21,064 nt of DNA. It comes from Ramlibacter tataouinensis. GTDB lineage: Bacteria; Pseudomonadota; Gammaproteobacteria; Burkholderiales; Burkholderiaceae_C. Below, piece after piece: positions 15,204 through 21,064 of the stretch. How positions within the stretch are numbered: position 1 is the stretch's first letter; the number at the start of each line of letters is the position of its first letter. Location of the stretch: the NCBI GenBank assembly GCA_002427815.1, contig DIZF01000014.1:1-21064 (forward strand), written 5' to 3'. Below the pieces are notes generated by a model that made no database searches, was not told the DNA's origin, and saw only the letters and a list, made by a program, of their open reading frames with translations. The translations under genes were made by a program, and so were the position numbers.

Positions 15204-15250
15204 TCTTTTTGATAGCAGCTCGTGCCCGTCCGCCAAGCTTCGCAGGCGAC
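15204..15250. repeat. Degenerate copy of a Comamonadaceae-type intergenic repeat (tentative)
   Basis: TTTTTGATAGCAGCTCGTGC and the following GCCAAGCTTCGCAGGC resemble, from memory, the intergenic element of Acidovorax-like genomes that reads TTTTGATAGCTGCTTGCGC followed by an AGCGCT-type arm. The inverted arms are eroded here. It sits in the divergent ribF/HNH gap and is non-coding. Confidence 0.3.
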
Positions 15251-15281
15251 TCTCAAGGCGGAACGGTGCACGAAAACAGGG

Positions 15282-15299
15282 TATATTGTGCTGTACAGC
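15282..15299 (+). promoter_or_regulatory. Candidate -10 box with adjacent 10-base palindrome before the HNH gene
   Basis: TATATT (15282-15287) matches a -10 box at 5 of 6 positions. The perfect palindrome GCTGTACAGC (15290-15299) sits where transcription would start, a plausible operator position. No clear -35 box is found about 17 bases upstream. The leader to the TTG start would be about 60 bases. Confidence 0.35.
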
Positions 15300-15344
15300 G
15301 TCGCCGGGCGCTGGACCGAATCTCTGCGTGGCGTCCTGACATCG

Positions 15345-15350
15345 AAGGAG
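15345..15350 (+). promoter_or_regulatory. Ribosome binding site deciding a TTG start
   Basis: AAGGAG lies 7 bases before the TTG at 15358. The only nearby alternative, a GTG at 15353, reaches a stop after one codon, so the site fixes TTG as the start of the HNH gene. Confidence 0.75.
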
Positions 15351-15357
15351 TCGTGTT

Positions 15358-15915
15358 TTGAAGGTATTGAAGCTGTCCGCCCAGGGCCTGCCCCAGTCGT
15401 GGATTTCTCTGGAGCAGGCTGTGCTGCACTATGCCGCTGACGAGGTGCGCTGGGAAGTGGGCGCGCGGGTGGCGCTGTTTCGCGGCGGCCACAACGCGAT
15501 GACCGGCGAGCAGTCCCAGATCGCGGTGAACAGCATCATCGGCACCAAGGGCGTGCCCAACATCAATCCCTTCGACCTCAAGCCGGGCCTCACCAACAGC
15601 AAGCTGTTCGCGCGCGACCGCAACATCTGCGCCTACTGCGGCGACCCGTACCACGAGGAAGAACTGACGCGCGAGCACATCATTCCGTTCGCGCAGAACG
15701 GCCGCGATCACTGGATGAACGTGGTCACCGCCTGCCGGGCCTGCAACCACCGCAAGAGCAACCGCACGCCCGAGCAGGCGCGCATGCCGCTGCTGTACAC
15801 GCCTTACGTTCCCAGCCTGTGGGAAGACTTCATCCTGCGCAACCGCCGCATCCTGGCCGACCAGATGGAGTTCCTGATGGCGCACCTGCCGAAGTCTTCG
15901 CGGCTGCACGCCTGA
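15358..15915 (+). CDS. HNH endonuclease family protein
   Basis: 185 residues starting at TTG. The HNH core is clear: CAYC (91-94) and CRAC (126-129) form a zinc-binding pair, EHIIP (106-110) gives the first histidine H107, N121 is the central asparagine in HWMNVVTAC, and CNHRKSN supplies H131. The first 80 residues form a separate N-terminal region that I do not recognise, with VLKLSAQGLPQSWIS at its start. The last 45 residues are basic and helical. Such proteins cut or nick DNA, but the substrate here is unknown, and no methylase or toxin partner lies beside it. It is divergent from ribF and ends 49 bases before the convergent acyl-CoA dehydrogenase stop. Confidence 0.85.
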   Translation: MKVLKLSAQGLPQSWISLEQAVLHYAADEVRWEVGARVALFRGGHNAMTGEQSQIAVNSIIGTKGVPNINPFDLKPGLTNSKLFARDRNICAYCGDPYHEEELTREHIIPFAQNGRDHWMNVVTACRACNHRKSNRTPEQARMPLLYTPYVPSLWEDFILRNRRILADQMEFLMAHLPKSSRLHA

Positions 15916-15934
15916 CGCCGCCGGCGCGGCACGG

Positions 15935-15958
15935 ATTGCGGGTCAAGCCCGCGATGAC
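15935..15958. repeat. Short interspersed hairpin repeat between convergent genes
   Basis: GCGGG (15938-15942) pairs with CCCGC (15948-15952) around TCAAG, extended by T-A and T-G pairs outside, and followed by GATGACG. I recognise GCGGGTCAAGCCCGC plus ATGAC as a repeat scattered between genes in many GC-rich proteobacteria; accidental translations read RVKPAMT. Here it sits between two convergent stops, so it may also help end transcription. Confidence 0.6.
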
Positions 15959-15964
15959 GCGTCA

Positions 15965-17080
15965 TCAGGCAAAGACGCCCGCGGTGTCCTGCATGGCCGC
16001 CGACACCTGCCCCAGTTGGTATTGGGTATCGCCGAAGCTCAGTTCGAGCTGCGTGAGTTTCTTGAAGTAGTGGCTGCCGATGTACTCGTCGGTGGTACCG
16101 ATGCCGCCGTGCAACTGCACCGAGTTCTGGCCGATGAAGCGCATCGAAACGCCCAATTGGTACTTGGCACGGGCCATGGCGCGGCGCCGCTCTTCGACCG
16201 GCGCGTTCAGCTTGAGCGAGGCGTAATAGCTCATCGAGCGGGCCAGTTCGAGCTGCATCTTCATGTCCGCCATGCGATGCCGCAGTGCCTGGAAGGTCGC
16301 CAGCGGCACACCGAACTGCTTGCGCGTGTTCAGATATTCCACCGTCACCGCCATCGTCTTGTCCAGCACACCCACGGCTTCGGCGCAGCTCGCCGCGATC
16401 CCGATGTCCACAGCGTGTTCCAGCGCGACCAGGCCGTCCAGCGTCACGAGCGTCGCCGGGGCGGATTGCAGCGTGACTTCGGCGGCGCGGCTGCCGTCCT
16501 GCGTTCCATAGCCTCGCGTGGCCACGCCCTTGGCGCCGCGTTCCACCAGGAAGAGCGCCATCTTGCCGCTGACAGTGGCCGGCACCAGGAAGGCGTCGGC
16601 CTGGTCGCCGGCCGGCACGATGCTCTTGGCGCCAGTGACGCTCCAGGCGCCGCCGGCCTCAGCGGCCTTCGCATCGCAGACGTCGAGGCGATAGCGGGCT
16701 TTTCGTTCCTGCCGGGCCAGCACCATCAGCGCTTTGCCCGAGGCGATCCTGGGCAACCATTCGGCCTTGACGGCATCGGGCGCGTAGCCGCTCAGGATGC
16801 CGGCCGCGATCAGGGCCTGGGCGATCGGTTCCAGCACGATGCCGCGGCCGAGTTCTTCCATGACCACCATGCCTTCGATCGGCCCCATGCCCATGCCGCC
16901 GTGTGCTTCGGCGACGTACAGCCCGGCGAGCCCGAGGTCGGCCAGTTCGCCATAAGCGCCGCGGTCGAACCCGCCGGCCTTCACGATGGCGCGGCGGCGC
17001 TCGAAGGCATAGCCCTTGTCGACCCATTTGCGCACCGCGTCGCGCAGCTGTTCCTGGTCGTCGGAAAAATCGAAATCCAT
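15965..17080 (-). CDS. Acyl-CoA dehydrogenase, small-subunit type (pimeloyl-CoA dehydrogenase-like)
   Basis: 371 residues. The acyl-CoA dehydrogenase fold is shown by MEELGRG (74-80), the FAD-contacting NTRKQFG (251-257) and QLHGGIGTTDEY (322-333). The middle beta-domain is short and divergent (VTGAKSIVPAG at 148-158 in place of the usual NG-K-W-ITN). No catalytic glutamate is evident: the helix around 222-236 reads HAVDIGIAASCAEAV, and there is no YEG motif at the C-terminus. This fits the non-catalytic or FAD-sharing partner of a heteromeric enzyme such as PimC/PimD or FadE pairs. AGGAGAGA precedes the ATG. It follows the large-subunit gene by 49 bases. The exact substrate (dicarboxylyl-CoA, sterol side chain or other) is not decided by the sequence. 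Confidence 0.85.
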   Translation of the reverse strand: MDFDFSDDQEQLRDAVRKWVDKGYAFERRRAIVKAGGFDRGAYGELADLGLAGLYVAEAHGGMGMGPIEGMVVMEELGRGIVLEPIAQALIAAGILSGYAPDAVKAEWLPRIASGKALMVLARQERKARYRLDVCDAKAAEAGGAWSVTGAKSIVPAGDQADAFLVPATVSGKMALFLVERGAKGVATRGYGTQDGSRAAEVTLQSAPATLVTLDGLVALEHAVDIGIAASCAEAVGVLDKTMAVTVEYLNTRKQFGVPLATFQALRHRMADMKMQLELARSMSYYASLKLNAPVEERRRAMARAKYQLGVSMRFIGQNSVQLHGGIGTTDEYIGSHYFKKLTQLELSFGDTQYQLGQVSAAMQDTAGVFA

Positions 17081-17100
17081 TTATCTCTCCTGTTCAGTCG

Positions 17101-17124
17101 GGGACAGAGCTGAAGGTCTGTCCC
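17101..17124. repeat. Perfect hairpin between the two acyl-CoA dehydrogenase genes
   Basis: GGGACAGA (17101-17108) and TCTGTCCC (17117-17124) are perfect inverted arms with an 8-base loop, GCTGAAGG. No T-run follows on either strand. It fills half of the 49-base gap inside the operon and ends 5 bases before the large-subunit stop. I recall similar GGGACAGA hairpins as intergenic repeats in Burkholderiales. It may tune the ratio of the two subunits by stabilising or attenuating the mRNA. Confidence 0.65.
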
Positions 17125-17129
17125 GCAAG

Positions 17130-18308
17130 TCAACCAAGAACTGTCTGTGCCACGATGTTGCGTTGGACCTCGTTGGACCCGCCGTAGATCGTGGTCTTGC
17201 GCATGTTGAAGTAGGTCGAGGCCAGCGGCGCGCAATGGGCCGCGCCCACGAAGTCGCCTTGCCAGCCCGCCTCCATCGCTTCGGGAATGAAAGGCAGGGC
17301 GTAAGGGCCGGCCGCCAGCATCATCAGCTCGCTGTAGCGCTGCTGGATTTCGCTGCCCCTGATCTTCAGCAGGGCGGCAATGTCCAGCGCGTTCTTGCCC
17401 GACTTCTCGGCCGACAGGACCCGCAGCACCAGCATTTCGAGCGCCACGACGTCGACTTCGAGCCTGGCGATCTCGTCGCGGAAGCGCTGGTCCTCGTACA
17501 CGTTCTCCGCCTTGGCGATGCGCTTCAGGCGCTCGAGCTCGCGCTTGGCGCGATTGACGTCGGCGATGTTGGTGCGCTCGTGCGACAGCAGATGCTTGGC
17601 GTAGGTCCAGCCCTTGTTCTCTTCGCCGATCAGGTTCTCCGCCGGCACTTCGACGTTGTCGAAAAAGACCTCGTTCACCTCGGGCGAGCCGTCCAGCATG
17701 ATGATGGGCCGCACGGCGACGCCCGGCGACTTCATGTCGATCAGCAGGAACGAGATGCCGGTCTGCGGCTTGCCCTCGTTGCTGGTGCGCACCAGGCAGA
17801 AGATCCACTCGCCGTACTGCGCCAGCGTGGTCCAGGTCTTCTGGCCGTTCACGATGTACTTGTCGCCCTTGCGCTCGGCGCGGGTCTTGAGCGAGGCCAG
17901 GTCGGAGCCGGCGCCCGGTTCGCTGTAGCCCTGGCTCCACCACACTTCGCCGCTGGCGATGCCGGGCAGGAAGCGCTTCTGTTGCTCGGCGTTGCCGAAG
18001 GCCATGATCACCGGCGCCACCATCACCGGCCCGAACGGCACCACGCGCGGCGCGCCGGCCAGCGCGCATTCTTCTTCGAATAGGTGTTTCTGCACGGCGT
18101 TCCAGCCCGGCCCGCCGAACTCTTTGGGCCAGCCCCAGCCCAGCCAGCCCTTCTTGCCCAGGATGCGGGCCCAACGCTGCATGTCGTCACGCGTCAGGGT
18201 CAGCGCGTTGTGGACCTTGTGCGAGATTTCGGGCGGCAAATTCGCGCGCACCCAGGCGCGAATGTCTTCGCGGAATTTCTGTTCTTCAGGTGTAAATGCC
18301 AGATCCAT
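17130..18308 (-). CDS. Acyl-CoA dehydrogenase, large-subunit type (pimeloyl-CoA dehydrogenase-like)
   Basis: 392 residues. It oxidises an acyl-CoA to the trans-2-enoyl-CoA using FAD. Visible blocks are QGYSEPGAGSDLASL (126-140), VNGQKTWTT (153-161), and YGGSNEVQRNIVAQ (375-388). The position of the MCAD-type catalytic Glu (YEG) is glycine here, G376. Glu244 in LSHERTNIADV aligns with the base of long-chain and isovaleryl-CoA dehydrogenases and is the likely catalytic residue. GGAG precedes the ATG at 18308. It lies 39 bases after the yceH-like stop and 49 bases before the small-subunit gene, so the three are probably one transcript. Heteromer formation is inferred from family and adjacency. 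Confidence 0.9.
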   Translation of the reverse strand: MDLAFTPEEQKFREDIRAWVRANLPPEISHKVHNALTLTRDDMQRWARILGKKGWLGWGWPKEFGGPGWNAVQKHLFEEECALAGAPRVVPFGPVMVAPVIMAFGNAEQQKRFLPGIASGEVWWSQGYSEPGAGSDLASLKTRAERKGDKYIVNGQKTWTTLAQYGEWIFCLVRTSNEGKPQTGISFLLIDMKSPGVAVRPIIMLDGSPEVNEVFFDNVEVPAENLIGEENKGWTYAKHLLSHERTNIADVNRAKRELERLKRIAKAENVYEDQRFRDEIARLEVDVVALEMLVLRVLSAEKSGKNALDIAALLKIRGSEIQQRYSELMMLAAGPYALPFIPEAMEAGWQGDFVGAAHCAPLASTYFNMRKTTIYGGSNEVQRNIVAQTVLG

Positions 18309-18347
18309 GAGGGGTCTCCAAGAGGGACCATTATCGGCAGGGACGTC

Positions 18348-19013
18348 CTATTGCTGGTGTCCAGGTTGCGACATGCCGAGCTGCTCGCAGAGATTTTGCA
18401 CAGCGGAACGAAGAGCGGCAACTTCGTTTTCCAACACCTGGACGCGAGCCTCGAGTTCCTGCCGTTCCCCTGCCGGCATCGCGTCCGCAAGCGGTTCGGC
18501 GACCTCGACGGCGCCACACAGCAGATGAGCCCAGCGCTGTTCGCGCGTGCCGGGCGCACGCGCCAGCCGGACCACCAGCGGGCCGCCCTTTTCATCCGGC
18601 CGGCCCTGCAACTCTTCGAGAAAGGCTTCGACCGAGGAGATGTCGGCAAAGCGGTACCAGCGTTCGCTGTTGATGCGCAGCTCGCCCGCGGTTTGCGGCC
18701 CGCGCAGCATCAACAGGCCCAGCAGCACGGTCGACTGCTCGGGCACGCCCACCGCGCGCTGGAAGTTGTGCTCCCAGCGCGCCACCCGGCTGCCGCTGGA
18801 CTCGAACACCAGGCTCAGCAGCTTGAGGGCATCCAATGCTTCCTGTGCCTGGGCATCGCTCACGTACATCAAGGGTTCGCGGCTGGTCTTCTGGTTGCAT
18901 CCCGCCACCACCGAATTCAGTGTCAAGGGATAGCTGTCCGGCACGGTGCGGGCTTTTTCCATCAGCGTGCCGAGCACGCGGGCTTCAATCGGGGTCAGGG
19001 GACGCAGGTGCAT
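18348..19013 (-). CDS. YceH family protein (DUF480, UPF0502)
   Basis: 221 residues, close to the size of E. coli YceH. The family block ARVLGTLMEKARTVPDSYPLTLNS continues into NQKTSREPLM near the N-terminus, and a second winged-helix-like repeat starts around VLLGLLMLRGPQTAGELR. The C-terminal 40 residues form a coiled-coil-like helix (QELEARVQVLENEVAALRSAV). The function is not established. The frame is open upstream through purN on the opposite strand, but ATG 19013 is where family similarity begins. It is divergent from purN with 63 bases between starts, and leads the acyl-CoA dehydrogenase genes. Confidence 0.9.
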   Translation of the reverse strand: MHLRPLTPIEARVLGTLMEKARTVPDSYPLTLNSVVAGCNQKTSREPLMYVSDAQAQEALDALKLLSLVFESSGSRVARWEHNFQRAVGVPEQSTVLLGLLMLRGPQTAGELRINSERWYRFADISSVEAFLEELQGRPDEKGGPLVVRLARAPGTREQRWAHLLCGAVEVAEPLADAMPAGERQELEARVQVLENEVAALRSAVQNLCEQLGMSQPGHQQ

Positions 19014-19076
19014 GGCAGGGATAATCGGTCGGTTGAGGGCAGCACTGCAAGCCTGCCCCGCAAGGTTTCGGAATAA

Positions 19077-19658
19077 ATGAAGAACATCGTCATTCTGATC
19101 TCCGGCAGCGGCTCCAACATGGCCGCCATCGTTCGCTGCGCCGAGCGCGAGGATTGGCGCAAGACCTATGGCGCGCAGGTCGCGGCCGTCATCAGCAACC
19201 GCGCGGATGCGGGCGGCCTGGCCATCGCGCGGGACCACCGGATCGCCACGGAGGTTGTCGATCACAAGCGGTTCGCCAGCCGCGAAGCGTTCGACGCCGA
19301 GTTGGCCGCGGTCGTCGACCGGCACCAGCCCGCTCTGGTGGTGCTGGCGGGCTTCATGCGCATCCTGACGCCGGCGTTCGTGCAGCGCTACCCGGGGCGC
19401 CTTCTCAATATCCACCCGTCGCTGTTGCCGGCGTTCCCCGGACTGCACACCCACCAGCGCGCGATCGACATGGGCTGCAAGTTCGCCGGTGCCACCGTGC
19501 ACCAGGTCACTTCCGAGCTGGACCATGGGCCGATCCTGGCGCAGACTGTGGTTCCGGTGCTGCCGCAAGACACTGCGCAGGCGCTGGCCGCGCGCGTGCT
19601 GACGCAGGAACACCTGATCTACCCCCGCGCGATCGCGGCGCTGCTGGCCGGTCTGTAG
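19077..19658 (+). CDS. purN: Phosphoribosylglycinamide formyltransferase 1
   Basis: 193 residues. It transfers the formyl group of 10-formyltetrahydrofolate to GAR in purine synthesis, in the cytoplasm. ISGSGSNM (8-15) binds the phosphate. The catalytic trio is N111 and H113 in NIHPSLLPAFPGLHTH, and D149 in ELDHGPI. The product is slightly shorter than E. coli PurN (212 residues) but has every block. Only a weak GGA lies 5-7 bases before the ATG. It is followed by a strong hairpin, so it is probably a single-gene transcript. Confidence 0.97.
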   Translation: MKNIVILISGSGSNMAAIVRCAEREDWRKTYGAQVAAVISNRADAGGLAIARDHRIATEVVDHKRFASREAFDAELAAVVDRHQPALVVLAGFMRILTPAFVQRYPGRLLNIHPSLLPAFPGLHTHQRAIDMGCKFAGATVHQVTSELDHGPILAQTVVPVLPQDTAQALAARVLTQEHLIYPRAIAALLAGL

Positions 19659-19690
19659 CTCTGAAAAATCGCCAAGGCGATTTTCCAGAG
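19659..19690. terminator. Strong bidirectional hairpin terminator after purN
   Basis: AAAATCGCC (19665-19673) pairs perfectly with GGCGATTTT (19676-19684) around AA. A single mismatch then leads to an outer CTCTG/CAGAG stem. The run of A on one side and T on the other lets it act as a factor-independent terminator on either strand. It begins directly after the purN stop codon. Confidence 0.85.
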
Positions 19691-19703
19691 ATGCGCGCGA
19701 TGG

Positions 19704-19709
19704 GACAAT
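19704..19709 (+). promoter_or_regulatory. Possible -10 box giving a near-leaderless rsmB-type transcript
   Basis: GACAAT lies 6 bases before the ATG at 19716, matching TATAAT at 4 of 6 positions. There is no Shine-Dalgarno at a normal distance. If used, the transcript would begin close to the start codon. The -35 region would fall in the terminator's T-run, and its match is poor. Confidence 0.25.
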
Positions 19710-19715
19710 AGGCCC

Positions 19716-20987
19716 ATGCATCCCAAAGCCCTGCTCGACGCCTGTGCCGAACTCGTCAAGCTCACCCTGAAATTCGATCATCCCGCCGACGCCGTGGTGT
19801 CACGGTATTTCCGCGACAACCGGTCCCTGGGCCCGCGCGAGCGCGCCACCCTGGCCGAGACCGTCTACACCGTGCTGCGCAAGAAGCTGCTGTTCGATCA
19901 CCTCTCGCCCTCGGGCAGCGGCCCGAAGGAACGGCGGATGGCGATCCTGGGCTTTTACGGCCCGCGCGATTTCCTGAAAAGCGCCCTGACCGAGCAGGAG
20001 AAGCGCTGGCTCGATCAATGCGACGCCATCAAGCCAGCGGACCTGCTGGAGCGGCATCGCCACAACCTGCCCGAATGGCTGGTCCAGCCGCTCAAGGACC
20101 AGTTGGGGCCGGAGTTCATGGCGCTGGCCGAAAGCCTCAACCAGCCGGCCCCGCTGGACCTGCGGGTCAATACCTTGACCGACAAGCGCAGCGACGTGCA
20201 GCGCGAACTCAAGCTGGCCGGCGTCGCTTCGGAGCCGACGCCTTATTCGCCCTGGGGCCTGCGGCTGGACAGCAAGCCGGCGCTGAGCCAGTTCGACGCC
20301 TTTGCCCGCGGCGCGGTGGAGGTGCAGGACGAGGGCTCGCAGCTGCTGGCCTTGCTGCTGGACGCCCGGCGCGGCGAAATGGTGGTGGACTTCTGCGCCG
20401 GTGCGGGCGGCAAGACCCTGGCGATCGGCGCGGCCATGCGCAACACCGGAAGGCTGTACGCGTTCGACACGTCGGCCCACCGCCTGGATGCGCTGAAGCC
20501 GCGGCTGGCCCGCAGCAAGCTTTCGAACGTGCATCCGGCGGCGATCGCTCATGAGAGGGACGACCGCATCAAGCGCCTGGCGGGCAAGATCGACCGGGTC
20601 CTGGTCGACGCGCCCTGCTCGGGCCTGGGCACGCTGCGCCGCAATCCCGACCTCAAGTGGCGCCAGTCGCCGCAGTCGGTGCAGGAGATGAGCGTGAAGC
20701 AGGCGGCGATCCTGCACAGCGCGGCGCGCCTGCTCAAGCCGGGTGGGCGGCTGGTCTATGCCACCTGCAGCCTGCTGCCCCAGGAAAACGAGGCCGTTGC
20801 GCTGGCCTTCAGCAAGGACCATCCCGATTTCACGCCGCTGGCGGCCGGCGAAGTCCTGTCGCAACTGAAAATCGAGGGCGCGGCCAGCCTGTGCAGTGGC
20901 GGCGATGCGGGAACCGACTTTCTGCGCCTCTGGCCGCACCGCCATCGCACCGACGGGTTCTTCGCCGCCCTGTGGACGAAAAATTGA
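19716..20987 (+). CDS. RsmB/NOP family RNA (cytosine-5) methyltransferase
   Basis: 423 residues. The N-terminus is a NusB-like helical region (about 1-110) as in RsmB. The SAM-dependent methyltransferase domain shows motif I DFCAGAGGKT (225-234), motif IV DAPCSGLGTLRRNPD with C301, and motif VI YATCSLLPQENE with C351. The two cysteines are the release and nucleophile residues of m5C enzymes. It probably methylates a cytosine in rRNA, 16S C967 if it is a true RsmB, but the NusB-like part is shorter and poorly conserved, so the exact target is uncertain. It follows purN on the same strand with a terminator between them. Confidence 0.92.
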   Translation: MHPKALLDACAELVKLTLKFDHPADAVVSRYFRDNRSLGPRERATLAETVYTVLRKKLLFDHLSPSGSGPKERRMAILGFYGPRDFLKSALTEQEKRWLDQCDAIKPADLLERHRHNLPEWLVQPLKDQLGPEFMALAESLNQPAPLDLRVNTLTDKRSDVQRELKLAGVASEPTPYSPWGLRLDSKPALSQFDAFARGAVEVQDEGSQLLALLLDARRGEMVVDFCAGAGGKTLAIGAAMRNTGRLYAFDTSAHRLDALKPRLARSKLSNVHPAAIAHERDDRIKRLAGKIDRVLVDAPCSGLGTLRRNPDLKWRQSPQSVQEMSVKQAAILHSAARLLKPGGRLVYATCSLLPQENEAVALAFSKDHPDFTPLAAGEVLSQLKIEGAASLCSGGDAGTDFLRLWPHRHRTDGFFAALWTKN

Positions 20988-20989
20988 CG

Positions 20990-21013
20990 ATGCCGGCCGA
21001 TCGGGCCGGGCAT
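20990..21013 (+). terminator. Imperfect GC-rich hairpin after the methyltransferase gene
   Basis: ATGCCGGCCGA (20990-21000) pairs with TCGGGCCGGGCAT (21001-21013) with two single-base bulges. It starts 3 bases after the stop. No T-run follows, so termination strength is uncertain. Confidence 0.45.
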
Positions 21014-21034
21014 GCAGGGGCCGCCCCCGGCAAA

Positions 21035-21054
21035 GGAACGTTCCCGCATAAAAT
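21035..21054 (+). promoter_or_regulatory. Candidate promoter for the next gene beyond the window
   Basis: TAAAAT (21049-21054) matches the -10 box at 5 of 6 positions. A perfect 10-base palindrome, GGAACGTTCC (21035-21044), lies directly upstream, in the -10 to -35 spacer where a repressor could bind. No clear -35 box is visible. The gene it would serve lies outside the window. Confidence 0.35.
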
Positions 21055-21064
21055 CGGTCCTATT

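Noticed and set aside
15290..15299. LexA (SOS) box
   Set aside because: GCTGTACAGC has the CTGT and ACAG halves but none of the 8-base spacing that LexA sites have in Gram-negative bacteria.
15253..15909. 218-codon minus-strand frame opposite the HNH gene
   Set aside because: Antisense to clear zinc and HNH motifs; no ribosome site or family recognised.
19014..19781. N-terminal extension of the YceH-like frame to 477 residues
   Set aside because: The extra 256 codons lie antisense to purN and the methyltransferase start and have no similarity; family similarity begins at ATG 19013.
1..21064. CRISPR arrays, tRNA or rRNA genes, insertion sequences, phage genes
   Set aside because: No regularly spaced direct repeats, no cloverleaf-like GGTTCGA arms with matching stems, and no transposase or integrase motifs were seen on reading both strands.

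Overview
The window is high-GC, tightly packed bacterial chromosome. Gene families, the ribF-ileS-lspA order and several interspersed hairpin repeats point to a betaproteobacterium of the Burkholderiales, most likely a Comamonadaceae-type organism. This is an inference from family and repeat recognition; no database search was possible. I see no tRNA, rRNA, CRISPR array, insertion sequence or phage gene.

Left part (1-5589). A membrane-protein C-terminus ends in a perfect GC-rich palindrome. It is followed by a DUF3422 membrane protein on the plus strand. Convergent to it is a three-gene minus-strand operon, 5554 down to 1607: a small secreted protein, a CsgG-family secreted protein, and a transmembrane Ser/Thr protein kinase. 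The kinase's exported half appears to repeat the fold of the first gene's product. This is the most unusual assembly in the window: an apparent inner-membrane kinase co-expressed with two exported proteins of curli-secretion/FlgT-like fold.

Middle part (5590-10577). An SDR-family protein lacking the canonical Tyr/Lys pair is followed by the decayed remnant of an outer-membrane phospholipase A gene, a DMT/EamA exporter, an NADPH:quinone oxidoreductase with a two-hairpin leader, and a Na/Pi cotransporter-PhoU fusion.

Right-centre (10690-15915). The housekeeping cluster ribF-ileS-lspA runs on the minus strand. ileS and lspA overlap by one base, and a pair of inverted REP-like units sits between ribF and ileS. 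Divergent from ribF is a TTG-started HNH nuclease-like gene.

Right part (15935-21064). A yceH-like gene leads into two acyl-CoA dehydrogenase genes that look like the two halves of a heteromeric (pimeloyl-CoA-dehydrogenase-like) enzyme, separated by a perfect hairpin. Divergent from yceH is purN, then a strong bidirectional hairpin, then an RsmB/NOP-type rRNA cytosine methyltransferase. A probable promoter for the next gene lies at the right edge.

Most genes are ordinary core metabolism. The observations worth following are the kinase/CsgG operon, the phospholipase remnant, the atypical SDR and the repeats in intergenic gaps.
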